A DNA stretch of 64,000 bases, from positions 22,216 through 86,215 of the forward strand of contig NZ_VHLH01000003.1 in the NCBI RefSeq assembly GCF_006516965.1. Reading direction: 5' to 3'. The stretch comes from Pararhizobium mangrovi. Its GTDB lineage: Bacteria > Pseudomonadota > Alphaproteobacteria > Rhizobiales > Rhizobiaceae. The notes under the pieces were generated by a model. The model worked only from the letters and a program-made list of their open reading frames with translations. It did not search any database and was not told the DNA's origin. Shown here in pieces: positions 17,771 to 25,603 of this stretch. How positions within the stretch are numbered: position 1 is the first letter of the stretch; every line of letters begins with the position of its first letter. A program made the translations under genes and the position numbers.

Positions 17771-19096
17771 ATGATGTCAACGAAGATTTCCAGGCATGCC
17801 GGCCTTGGCGCGCGTGTCGCCGGCGTCGCGCTTTTGGCCATCACGAGCCTCGTGGCCACAGCCAGCGCGCAACAGGGTTTCGACTGGAAGGCGCACAAGG
17901 GCGATACCGTTTCCTTTCTTGCCAACAACAATCCCGTCGCCACGGCGATCCTCAAGCACCAGGACGAGTTCGAGAAGCTTACCGGCATCACGCTGAAGGT
18001 CGACAAGTACCAGGAACAGCAGATGCGCCAGCGCCTGCTGACGGTGATGAACGCCCACAGCGACGAGGTCGACGTCTTCATGACGCTGCCTTCGCGCGAG
18101 GGCAAGCAGTTCGCCGCCGCCGGTTGGTACGAGGACCTGACGCCCTATACGAAGCAGAAGGTCACGTCGGACTACGATTTCAATGACCTGAGCCCCGCGC
18201 TCGTCAAGGCGGCGACGTTCGACGGCGTCTTCACCGGCGTTCCGCTGAACATCGAAGGGCCGTTGCTCTACTATCGCACCGACGTCTTCAAGGATTGCGG
18301 CGTCTCTCCGCCCGAAAGCATCGACCAGATTGGCGACGTGGCGAAGAAGCTCAAATCGTGCAAGTCGAACATGACGGCGTTTGCCTCTCGCGGGCTGAAG
18401 CCGGCATTGCCCTACACCTTCAGCGTTTTCCTGCACAATATGGGCGGTTCGTACATGAAGGACGGCAAGTCCAACCTGTGCTCGCCGGAGGGCAAGAAGG
18501 CGCTTTCGGCCTATGCCGACCTGTTGAAGACCTACGGGCCGCGCGGTGTCGTCAACTATAGCTTCTATCAGCTTACCACACTCTATCGTTCCGGCCGCTC
18601 GGCAATGTCGTTCGAATCGTCGAACGAATTTCCCTCGATCATGGAGGGCGGCGCGCGTCTGAAGGATACCGGAATCATGCCGCTTCCTAAGGGTGCGGGC
18701 GGGTCGCATCCGACCTCGATCGGCTGGGCGCTCGCCATCTCGAAGTTCAGCGACGACCCGGACGCGGCCTGGTACTTCGTCCAGTGGGCGACGAGCCCGC
18801 AGATGCAGGCGAAGCTCGCCGTGGACGGAATCGCGCCGCCGCGCAAGTCGGTCTCGCAGAATGCCGACTACAGGAAATGGCTCCAGCAGCAGCCGATCCG
18901 TCAGGACTGGCAGAAGGCGATCGACCATCTCGCGGCCGAGGGTACCTCCGAGGTCGGATATCCGATCGTCCAGAACCCGGAATCGCGCGAATACATCGGC
19001 CAGGCCGTCGACAGCATCCTGCTCGGCGACGCCAGCGTCGATCAGGCCTGCAAGCAGGCCGACCAGCAGCTCGATCAGCTGATCCAGCAGCAGTAG
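17771..19096 (+). CDS. ABC transporter substrate-binding protein, family 1, copy 2
   Basis: 441-residue paralogue of the binding protein at 4631-5953. It carries a signal peptide ending near ATASAQQGFDW. The same four cysteines are kept (KDCGVSPP, KSCKSN, NLCSPEG, DQACKQAD). Start ATG 17771 follows GAGGAGGAGC; an upstream in-frame ATG at 17714 would add an unlikely leader. No permease or ATPase genes accompany it, so it probably delivers ligand to the permeases at 6170-7876. It is cotranscribed with the SDR gene and preceded by a LacI-type operator. The duplication may widen or tune ligand range. Confidence 0.92.
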   Translation: MMSTKISRHAGLGARVAGVALLAITSLVATASAQQGFDWKAHKGDTVSFLANNNPVATAILKHQDEFEKLTGITLKVDKYQEQQMRQRLLTVMNAHSDEVDVFMTLPSREGKQFAAAGWYEDLTPYTKQKVTSDYDFNDLSPALVKAATFDGVFTGVPLNIEGPLLYYRTDVFKDCGVSPPESIDQIGDVAKKLKSCKSNMTAFASRGLKPALPYTFSVFLHNMGGSYMKDGKSNLCSPEGKKALSAYADLLKTYGPRGVVNYSFYQLTTLYRSGRSAMSFESSNEFPSIMEGGARLKDTGIMPLPKGAGGSHPTSIGWALAISKFSDDPDAAWYFVQWATSPQMQAKLAVDGIAPPRKSVSQNADYRKWLQQQPIRQDWQKAIDHLAAEGTSEVGYPIVQNPESREYIGQAVDSILLGDASVDQACKQADQQLDQLIQQQ

Positions 19097-19109
19097 GCGC
19101 GAGCCTTCC

Positions 19110-19140
19110 CGGGCGGCCGGCCAACGGGTCCGGCCGCCCG
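19110..19140. other. Stem-loop after binding-protein gene copy 2
   Basis: Perfect 11-bp inverted repeat CGGGCGGCCGG (19110-19120) / CCGGCCGCCCG (19130-19140) with a 9-nt loop, between the binding-protein and SDR genes. There is no T-run, so partial termination or 3' protection is likelier than full termination. Confidence 0.7.
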
Positions 19141-19159
19141 CCTTCCGGAGTAAATGATC

Positions 19160-19900
19160 ATGACGCAGTCAGCGGCGTTTCGCCTGCATGACGGGTTTCG
19201 TGCCGTCGTCGTCGGTGGTGCGGGCGGCATCGGCCAGCCCATCGCCGAACTTTTCGCAGAACTCGGTGCCTCGGTCGTCGCGACGGCTGCCAGCGATGAC
19301 GAGGCGGCAGCGTCGAAGCTGCACCGGATCGCCGGCGTCGAGGTCGAGCCGCTCGACATCACGGACGACGAAGCGGTCGACGGTTTCGCTGCGCGCTTCG
19401 ACGGTCTCGATGCGCTCGTCAACTGCGCGGGGATCCTTCGCCGCGACGAGGAGTACCGGCGCGAAGTCTTCCGCCGCGTGCTCGATATCAACCTGACCGG
19501 CACGTTCAGCATGTGCGAGGCGCTGAGGCCCGCCCTTGCCACGCGTCAGGGCGCGATCGTCAATATCGCCTCGATGAATGCCTACACGGCCCTGCCGCGG
19601 CTGCCCGCCTACTGCGCGAGCAAGGCCGGCATCGTCATGCTGACGAAGAGCTTGGCCCATGCCTGGGCCGGGCAGGGGATCCGCGTGAACGCCGTCGCAC
19701 CCGGCTTCATCGAAACGGCGCTCAACGCCGAAGGCCGCAAGGAAGCGGCACACTACCAGAGGATCGCCGAACGTACCGCCTTCAAGCGCTGGGGGCAGCC
19801 GGACGAAGTCGCCGGCGCGGTCGTGTTCCTGACCATGCCTGAAGCCGGCTACGTCACCGGCACGGTGCTCGCCGTCGACGGCGGCTATCTGGCCGGGTGA
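19160..19900 (+). CDS. Short-chain dehydrogenase/reductase
   Basis: 246-residue classical SDR. The cofactor motif appears as VVGGAGGIG near residue 19, a slight variant of TGxxxGIG. NCAG is present, and the catalytic Ser-Tyr-Lys set is seen in NIASMN and AYCASKAG. GGAG at 19147-19150 gives better spacing to the ATG at 19160 than to the one at 19154. It follows the second binding-protein gene after a hairpin and is probably LacI-controlled. With the divergent enolase-superfamily and aldehyde dehydrogenase genes it could oxidise a sugar to a lactone or a sugar acid to a keto acid. The substrate is unassigned. Confidence 0.88.
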   Translation: MTQSAAFRLHDGFRAVVVGGAGGIGQPIAELFAELGASVVATAASDDEAAASKLHRIAGVEVEPLDITDDEAVDGFAARFDGLDALVNCAGILRRDEEYRREVFRRVLDINLTGTFSMCEALRPALATRQGAIVNIASMNAYTALPRLPAYCASKAGIVMLTKSLAHAWAGQGIRVNAVAPGFIETALNAEGRKEAAHYQRIAERTAFKRWGQPDEVAGAVVFLTMPEAGYVTGTVLAVDGGYLAG

Positions 19901-20088
19901 GAGCGAAACCGGAACTCGTTCCGATCGTATCGCGCCCGGCTTTCGCCTTTTGGCGAGTGTCTTCCCGAGACCCCGGCACGAAGTCGGTTCTTCCCCGGGC
20001 AGCCCATCCGAACATGGGCGAACGACGCAGCAGTCCTTCGCTGTCGATTCCGGTCCCTTTGCTTCCAGCCTGACGGCTTCGCGGTGCG

Positions 20089-20820
20089 CTACCGCAGCTT
20101 GACGCCGTAATGGACGGTGCGGGTCAGGCAGCGGGACCAGCGCAGTTCGACCGGCTGGGCTTCGAGGTCGCGGGCGAGGCGGCTGATGAGGAGGAGGGGT
20201 TCGCCTTCCGGGCATTTGAGGTGGGAAGCATCGCGTGCGGAGGCGGAGATGGCCTTCAGGCGCTCCTCGCTCTGGGCGATCGTGATGCCCCAGCGTTTCG
20301 AATAGAGTTCGTAGACGTTGTTCGGGATCGTCTCGAGCGTGTCGAGGCCCTCGAACCGGGTTACCGGAAGGGTGATCGTCTCGACGATGATCGGCGCGTC
20401 GGCGAAGGAGCGGACGCGCTCGATGCGCCATACCTTCGCACGGCGGGAGAGTGCGAGCGGTTCCGCCTCGGCTGCCGTGGGCGTCGTCTTCGAAAGCTTC
20501 AGAACGGTCGACTGGGGAAAGGTGACCGTGCCGCTGTCGGGCTTCAGGTGGAAGAACTGGAACAGGATGCGCGATTCCTCGGGCACCGTGACGAACGTTC
20601 CGCGCCCCTGCCGGCGAACGAGCAGGTTTTCCGACGTCATCGCGTCGAGCGCCTTGCGCACCGTGCCCTGGCTGACCTTCAGCTCCTGCGCGAGCTCGAA
20701 TTCGCTCGGCAACGCCATTCCCGGTGGCCACGTGCCGTCCACGAGCCGGCGGATCAGGCGATCCTTCACCTGCGCGTAGAGCGGTTTGAAACCGACGGCC
20801 GGTTCGATTTCCTGCGCCAT
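20089..20820 (-). CDS. GntR-family regulator, HutC/UTRA type
   Basis: 243-residue regulator with an N-terminal winged helix (PLYAQVKDRLIRRLVDGTWP ... LPSEFELAQELKVSQGTVRK, residues 13-56) and a C-terminal UTRA ligand domain. It is divergent from the UxaA-type operon and is the only regulator beside it. The 187-bp spacer carries a perfect palindrome, GTCTTATATAAGAC, just after a TTGACA box. It is the likely repressor of the operon, responding to a pathway carboxylate such as sulfolactate (inference). Confidence 0.9.
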   Translation of the reverse strand: MAQEIEPAVGFKPLYAQVKDRLIRRLVDGTWPPGMALPSEFELAQELKVSQGTVRKALDAMTSENLLVRRQGRGTFVTVPEESRILFQFFHLKPDSGTVTFPQSTVLKLSKTTPTAAEAEPLALSRRAKVWRIERVRSFADAPIIVETITLPVTRFEGLDTLETIPNNVYELYSKRWGITIAQSEERLKAISASARDASHLKCPEGEPLLLISRLARDLEAQPVELRWSRCLTRTVHYGVKLR

Positions 20821-20929
20821 GGCATGTCCTTTCGTCGGTTCGAAGATTCCCGCCGGCCGCTATCGCGAACGATCGTCGGCCGGAATCCACCCGGCCATCC
20901 GATGGTCCGCGCAGGATACCAGTTTCCGG

Positions 20930-20971
20930 TTGACACGGCCAGAAAATTGTATCTTATGTCTTATATAAGAC
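20930..20971 (+). promoter_or_regulatory. Promoter and GntR-type operator of the sulfolactate-like operon
   Basis: TTGACA at 20930-20935 is followed by an AT-rich -10 region around 20952-20959 and the perfect 14-bp palindrome GTCTTATATAAGAC at 20958-20971. The palindrome covers the expected transcription start, consistent with repression by the divergent GntR protein. The first gene starts 37 bp later behind GGGAGGA. Confidence 0.6.
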
Positions 20972-21007
20972 CTGTCCCGAAAACGACCAACGAGGGAGGA
21001 GATCGCC

Positions 21008-21295
21008 TTGAGCATTCCGCACCTGCTTGTCCACGATCCCAAGGATAACGTCGGCGTCGTCGTCGTCGAAGGCCTGACGGCCGGCACGACGATGCTGTGC
21101 GTGGTCACGCACGACAATTCCAGTTTCGAGCTTCAGTCCAAGAACGACGTGCCGATCGGCCACAAGATCGCGCTCGGCGACGTTTCCAACGGCGATACCG
21201 CCATCAAGTACGGCGAGGACATCGGCAAGTTCGTCGCCGACGTGAAGAAGGGCGAACACGTGCACGTCCACAATCTCAAGACCAAGCGCTGGTAG
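21008..21295 (+). CDS. suyA: UxaA-family small subunit, probable (2R)-sulfolactate sulfo-lyase alpha
   Basis: 95-residue SAF-domain protein, the stand-alone N-terminal half of the UxaA (altronate dehydratase) family. It ends HVHVHNLKTKRW, the type of tail I associate with SuyA subunits. SuyAB cleaves (R)-sulfolactate to pyruvate and sulfite. The start is an unusual TTG at 21008, supported by GGGAGGA seven bases upstream. Altronate or galactarate dehydratase small subunits are the alternative. The sulfolactate reading rests on the neighbours: a TTT transporter and two hydroxyacid dehydrogenases like SlcC and ComC. It is first in the operon, 12 bp before the large-subunit gene. Confidence 0.75.
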   Translation: MSIPHLLVHDPKDNVGVVVVEGLTAGTTMLCVVTHDNSSFELQSKNDVPIGHKIALGDVSNGDTAIKYGEDIGKFVADVKKGEHVHVHNLKTKRW

Positions 21296-21307
21296 GGGGC
21301 GAAGACG

Positions 21308-22486
21308 ATGGCATCCACCTATTCAAATCTGACCTTCGACGGCTACCGGCGTGAAAACGGCCGGGTCGGCGTGCGCAACCACGTCGTCATCCTGCCCGTC
21401 GACGACATTTCCAACGCGGCCTGCGAGGCCGTGGCCAACAACATCAAGGGCACCATCGCCCTGCCGCACGCCTATGGCCGGTTGCAGTTCGGCGAGGATC
21501 TCGACCTGCATTTCCGCACCATGATCGGCACCGGCGCCAACCCGAACGTCGCCGCGGTCATCGTCATCGGCATCGAGCCTGGCTGGACCAAGCGGATCGT
21601 CGACGGCATTGCCGAGACCGGCAAGCCCGTCGAAGGCTTCTCGATCGAGCAGAACGGCGACCTGAAGACCATCATGGACGCTTCGCGCAAGGCGAAGGAG
21701 TTCGTGCAGTGGGCGACCGAACTTCGACGCGAGGAGTGCCCGATCGGCGATCTGTGGATCTCGACGAAGTGCGGCGAGAGCGACACGACCACCGGTCTCG
21801 GCTCCTGCCCGACGGTCGGCAACATGTACGACAAGCTCCTGCCGGAGGGCATCTACGGCGTCTTCGGCGAGACCTCCGAGATCACCGGCGCGGAACACAT
21901 CTGCAAGGCGCGCGCCATCAATCCGGAAGTCGGCGAGCGCTGGTACCAGATGTGGAAGGCCTATCAGGACGACGTGATCGAGCCATTCAAGGTCAACGAT
22001 CTTTCCGAATCGCAGCCGACCAAGGGCAACATCGAAGGCGGGCTGACGACCATCGAGGAAAAGGCGCTCGGCAACCTCGAGAAGATGGGCAACAACCAGT
22101 TCCTCGACATTCTCGATCCGGCGGAGCAGCCGAAGGGCGGCAACGGCCTCTACTACATGGATACGTCGTCGGCCGCGGCCGAATGCGTGACGCTGATGGC
22201 GGCCGGCGGATACGTCATCCATACCTTCCCGACGGGGCAGGGCAACATCGTCGGCAATCCGATCGTGCCCGTCGTCAAGATCTCGGCCAACCCGCGAACG
22301 GTGCGCACGATGAGCGAGCACATCGACGTCGACGTCACCGGCATCCTGCGCCGCGACATGACGATGGACGAGGCCGGCGACGCGCTGATCGAGAATGTCC
22401 GTCGCACGGCGAACGGGCGGCTGACCGCCGCCGAAGCGCTCGGCCATCGCGAGTTCGTCATGACGAAGCTTTACCGCAGCGCGTAA
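21308..22486 (+). CDS. suyB: UxaA-family large subunit, probable (2R)-sulfolactate sulfo-lyase beta
   Basis: 392-residue C-terminal-type UxaA-family protein, the catalytic partner of the small subunit just upstream. It begins with the family motif [19 protein letters not shown]. Cysteines in [10 protein letters not shown] and GSCPTVG are candidates for metal binding. In SuyAB this subunit eliminates sulfite from (R)-sulfolactate. Related enzymes dehydrate altronate or galactarate instead. The pairing with a separate small subunit and the slc-like operon favours SuyB. No sulfite oxidase or exporter gene follows in the window, so sulfite must be handled elsewhere. Confidence 0.75.
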   Translation: MASTYSNLTFDGYRRENGRVGVRNHVVILPVDDISNAACEAVANNIKGTIALPHAYGRLQFGEDLDLHFRTMIGTGANPNVAAVIVIGIEPGWTKRIVDGIAETGKPVEGFSIEQNGDLKTIMDASRKAKEFVQWATELRREECPIGDLWISTKCGESDTTTGLGSCPTVGNMYDKLLPEGIYGVFGETSEITGAEHICKARAINPEVGERWYQMWKAYQDDVIEPFKVNDLSESQPTKGNIEGGLTTIEEKALGNLEKMGNNQFLDILDPAEQPKGGNGLYYMDTSSAAAECVTLMAAGGYVIHTFPTGQGNIVGNPIVPVVKISANPRTVRTMSEHIDVDVTGILRRDMTMDEAGDALIENVRRTANGRLTAAEALGHREFVMTKLYRSA

Positions 22487-22582
22487 TTTCTAAAGCGGTA
22501 AAATAAAAGGAAACAGGATTGCGTGTGGAAGGAGGAAGCCACGTGCAGTCTTGTCCGGCTCGGAAAACCACTGGAGGATCTC

Positions 22583-23545
22583 ATGTTCAAACGACGTTCT
22601 TTCGTCGCTGGCGCGGTCGCTGCGGCCGCGCTTGCGGCGAGCCCTGCGCTGGCTCAGGACGATAACTTTCCCACGAAATCGGTCGACTACGTCATTCCCT
22701 TCGGACCCGGCGGCGAGTCCGATGTCGCGGCCAGGATGCAGCAGCCCTTCTTCCAGAAGGAGTTCGGCCAGGATCTCGTCATTTCCTACAAGGAAGGCGG
22801 CGGCGGCGCCGTCGGCTGGTCGAGGCTGAACGGGCTGAAAGGCGACGGCTACACGGTGATGGGCGTCAATCTGCCCCATATCATCATCCAGCCCGCACAG
22901 AAGAACGTCGGCTACAAGACGGACGATATCGTACCGATCTACTGGTTCCAGTTCACGCCGAACGCGATCGTCGTGCCGGCGGATTCGAAGTTCAAGACGC
23001 TGCAGGACCTCATCGACTTCGCGAAGAAGAATCCCGGTCGCGTGACCATGGCCGGCACGGGCAAGGGCACCGCCAACCAGCTCGCCGCCACCCAGTTCGA
23101 CGACCTTGCCGGCATCAAGACCACCTATGTGCCGTTCAAGGGCACCGGTGCGGCGATGACGGCGGTTCTCGGCAACCAGGTCCAGGCGGAGTGGGGATAC
23201 ACCACCGTCGGTGCGGCGCAGGGCGACAAGGTGCGGCTTCTCGCCGTCGCCATGGACGAACGTCATCCGCTCTTTCCCGATGTCCCGACCCTCAAGGAGA
23301 AGGGCTTCGACATGACCGGCGGCGCCTATCGCGGCATTGCCGTGCCAAAGTCGGTGTCGGAAGAGCGCCGCAAGACGCTTTCCGACATGTTCGCGAAGAT
23401 CAATCACGACAAGGACTTCAGAAAGAAGATGCTGGATGCGGGCTTCGCGCTGATCGACGTGCCCTACAGCGACATGCAGTCCTTCATGGACAAGCAGAAG
23501 AAGCAGGATCTTTCTGCAGCCAAGGATGCAGGCATCCTGAAATAG
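22583..23545 (+). CDS. TTT transporter periplasmic receptor (TctC/Bug family), SlcH-like
   Basis: 320-residue receptor with a signal peptide (MFKRRSFVAGAVAAAALAAS, cleavage near ALAQ). Family landmarks are VDYVIPFGPGGESDVAARMQ near residue 31, AGTGKGTANQLAATQFD and YVPFKGTGAAMTAV. The start at 22583 follows GGAGG; the longer open frame upstream has no ribosome-binding site. It should feed the fused TctA-TctB permease encoded next. In the operon context the ligand is probably sulfolactate or a related hydroxyacid. Confidence 0.9.
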   Translation: MFKRRSFVAGAVAAAALAASPALAQDDNFPTKSVDYVIPFGPGGESDVAARMQQPFFQKEFGQDLVISYKEGGGGAVGWSRLNGLKGDGYTVMGVNLPHIIIQPAQKNVGYKTDDIVPIYWFQFTPNAIVVPADSKFKTLQDLIDFAKKNPGRVTMAGTGKGTANQLAATQFDDLAGIKTTYVPFKGTGAAMTAVLGNQVQAEWGYTTVGAAQGDKVRLLAVAMDERHPLFPDVPTLKEKGFDMTGGAYRGIAVPKSVSEERRKTLSDMFAKINHDKDFRKKMLDAGFALIDVPYSDMQSFMDKQKKQDLSAAKDAGILK

Positions 23546-23566
23546 GCGTGCGCAAGCGGGTCTATA

Positions 23567-23589
23567 CGCCGGGCGGCCATCGCCCGGCG
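23567..23589. other. Stem-loop after SlcH-like receptor gene
   Basis: Perfect 9-bp inverted repeat CGCCGGGCG (23567-23575) / CGCCCGGCG (23581-23589) with a 5-nt loop, between the receptor and permease genes. It fits the pattern of hairpins after every binding-protein gene in this island. Confidence 0.65.
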
Positions 23590-23618
23590 GCTCTCTTCGA
23601 TCAATCCAGGGAAAACCC

Positions 23619-25589
23619 ATGCACGGCCTGGACAATTTCGTCGATGCGCTGACGCCCATCAATCTTGCCTTCGCCCTGTTCGGCGTCGCCGCGGGAACGA
23701 TCATCGGGGCCATCCCCGGCCTGACCGCGACCATGGCGGTGGCCGTGCTCGTTCCCCTGACCTTCACGCTCGATCCGGCCTCGGCACTGATCCTCCTCGG
23801 CGCGATCTATACCGGGGCGATCTACGGCGGGGCCTATTCGGCCATCCTTCTCAATACGCCCGGTACGCCGTCGGCCATTCCGACGACGTTCGACGGCTAC
23901 CCGATGGCAAAGCAGGGCAATGGCGATCTGGCGGTGACGCTGTCGTGCCTCGCATCGGTCGTCGGCGGGCTCGTGGGCGCGGCCGCGCTGCTCCTTCTCG
24001 CGCCGCCGCTTTCCAACGTGGCGCTCGCCTTCGGCCCGGTCGAATATTTCTGGCTGGCGATCTTCGGTCTCTCGCTGATCGCGGCCCTTTCGGAAGGCAA
24101 CGTCTTCAAGGGGCTGGCGGGCGGTGCCTTCGGCCTCCTTCTCTCGACGATCGGCGTCGCGGAAGTTTCCGCCGACGTGCGGTTGACCTTCGGCATCCAT
24201 ATCCTGCTCGGCGGTATCGAAGTCGTCGCCGCGCTGATCGGCCTCTACTGCATTCCGGTGCTGATCGACCTCGCGGCCCATTCCGAACGGCATCTCGATC
24301 TCGAGGATTCGCCGCGTGGCTTCCGGCTCGCGGAAGCGGTCCGCGTCATGGTCGCCAACAAGTTCAACGTCGCGCGCTCGTCGATCATCGGCACGATCGT
24401 CGGCATCCTGCCGGGCGCCGGTGGCTCGGTCGCGGGTCTCGTATCCTATTCGGAAGCGCGACGGACCGCGCGCGCGGACCAGCGCTACGGGTCCGGCGAG
24501 CCGGGGGGCGTGATCGCGTCGGAATCGGCCAACAACGCGACCGTCGGCGGCGGCCTCATCCCGACGCTGGTGCTCGGCATTCCCGGTACACCGCCGGACG
24601 CGATCATTCTCGGCGCGCTCCTCGTCCAGGGCGTGCACATCGGCCCGACGCTCTTCGCCAACCAGGGTGCCATCGTCTATACGTTCGTCTGGGGGCTCTT
24701 CCTGGCGACGGTGCTGATGCTGCCGGTCGGCCTCCTGATCGGGCGCTACGCCTACAAGTCGATCCTCAACGTTCCGAAGCCGCTTCTCGTTGCCGGCGTC
24801 GCCTTCATGACGATCATCGGTTCCTACGCCATCCGCAACAGTTCTGCGGACGTGGCGATCATGGTGATCCTCGGCCTGGCGGGCTGGGTCCTGTCGCGGT
24901 TTCGCTTTTCCGTCTCGCCGATCGTGCTCGGGCTCATCCTCGGTCCGATCGCCGAGCAGGGCTTCGTGCAGGGATGGACTATCGGCTCGGCCATCGGCAA
25001 CGTGCCGGCGATGTTCTTCGGGCGTCCGCTGTCGCTGGCAGTAATCGCCTTCACGCTGCTGACGCTCCTGTGGCCGGTCTACCGTGCGCGGCGAAACCGC
25101 GTCGCGATGGCCGCAGGCGACGAAGCGCCCGCCATCGAGCGCAGCGGTCCGCAATGGGGCAGTGCCGCCATCTCCGTCCTCCTGATCATCTTCGGCCTGC
25201 TCGCGCTCAACGACGCACGCGGCTACACGGACTCCGACTCGCTGGTCTTTCCCGTTACCGTCGCGATCGGCCTGATCGTATTTGCCGGCATCGTGCTCGT
25301 CCGCTCTCTGCTGGGGCTCGGCGAGGCGAGCGAGGGGGACGGCGGATCGTTTCCCCGCCGCGCCATCCTCGTCCTGACGATGCTCGCATGTGCGCTGCTC
25401 ATGGAAAGCTTCGGCTTCGTCGCCAGCTCGATCGCGCTCTTCGTCATCCTGACGCTCGTCGGTATGCACGAGCGCTGGACCGTGCGCACCGCCGTCATCT
25501 ACGCCATCGCCGGGCTGGTGATCGTCTTCGGGTTCACCTGGCTCTTCCGCTCCGTGCTCGGCGTGCCCTTGCCCGTCATGAGTCTTTGA
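23619..25589 (+). CDS. Fused TctA-TctB permease of a TTT transporter
   Basis: 656-residue membrane protein, about 150 residues longer than a normal TctA. Residues 1 to ~500 are TctA, with the diagnostic loops GAIPGLTATMAVAVLVPLTF near residue 26 and GILPGAGGSVAGLVSYSEAR near residue 263. After a polar linker (about 490-510), the last ~145 residues have four hydrophobic segments and the TDSDSLVFPVTVAIGLIV stretch of TctB. The frame is uninterrupted and no separate tctB exists in this operon. The fusion fixes a 1:1 ratio of the two subunits. It works with the receptor gene just upstream. Confidence 0.88.
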   Translation: MHGLDNFVDALTPINLAFALFGVAAGTIIGAIPGLTATMAVAVLVPLTFTLDPASALILLGAIYTGAIYGGAYSAILLNTPGTPSAIPTTFDGYPMAKQGNGDLAVTLSCLASVVGGLVGAAALLLLAPPLSNVALAFGPVEYFWLAIFGLSLIAALSEGNVFKGLAGGAFGLLLSTIGVAEVSADVRLTFGIHILLGGIEVVAALIGLYCIPVLIDLAAHSERHLDLEDSPRGFRLAEAVRVMVANKFNVARSSIIGTIVGILPGAGGSVAGLVSYSEARRTARADQRYGSGEPGGVIASESANNATVGGGLIPTLVLGIPGTPPDAIILGALLVQGVHIGPTLFANQGAIVYTFVWGLFLATVLMLPVGLLIGRYAYKSILNVPKPLLVAGVAFMTIIGSYAIRNSSADVAIMVILGLAGWVLSRFRFSVSPIVLGLILGPIAEQGFVQGWTIGSAIGNVPAMFFGRPLSLAVIAFTLLTLLWPVYRARRNRVAMAAGDEAPAIERSGPQWGSAAISVLLIIFGLLALNDARGYTDSDSLVFPVTVAIGLIVFAGIVLVRSLLGLGEASEGDGGSFPRRAILVLTMLACALLMESFGFVASSIALFVILTLVGMHERWTVRTAVIYAIAGLVIVFGFTWLFRSVLGVPLPVMSL

Positions 25590-25603
25590 GAGGAACGCAC
25601 ATC

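Noticed and set aside
4631..19900. Classical sulfoquinovose operon (sulfo-EMP or sulfo-ED)
   Set aside because: No GH31 sulfoquinovosidase, no sulfoquinovose isomerase, no SMP-30 lactonase and no IlvD/Edd-type dehydratase are present, so a known pathway cannot be called despite the YihT-like aldolase and PfkB kinase.
21008..22486. Altronate dehydratase (UxaA) as the assignment
   Set aside because: The family fits, but the split subunits, the TTT transporter and the SlcC/ComC-type dehydrogenase pair fit sulfolactate better, and no uronate genes (uxaB, uxaC, kdgK) are nearby. Not excluded, only less likely.
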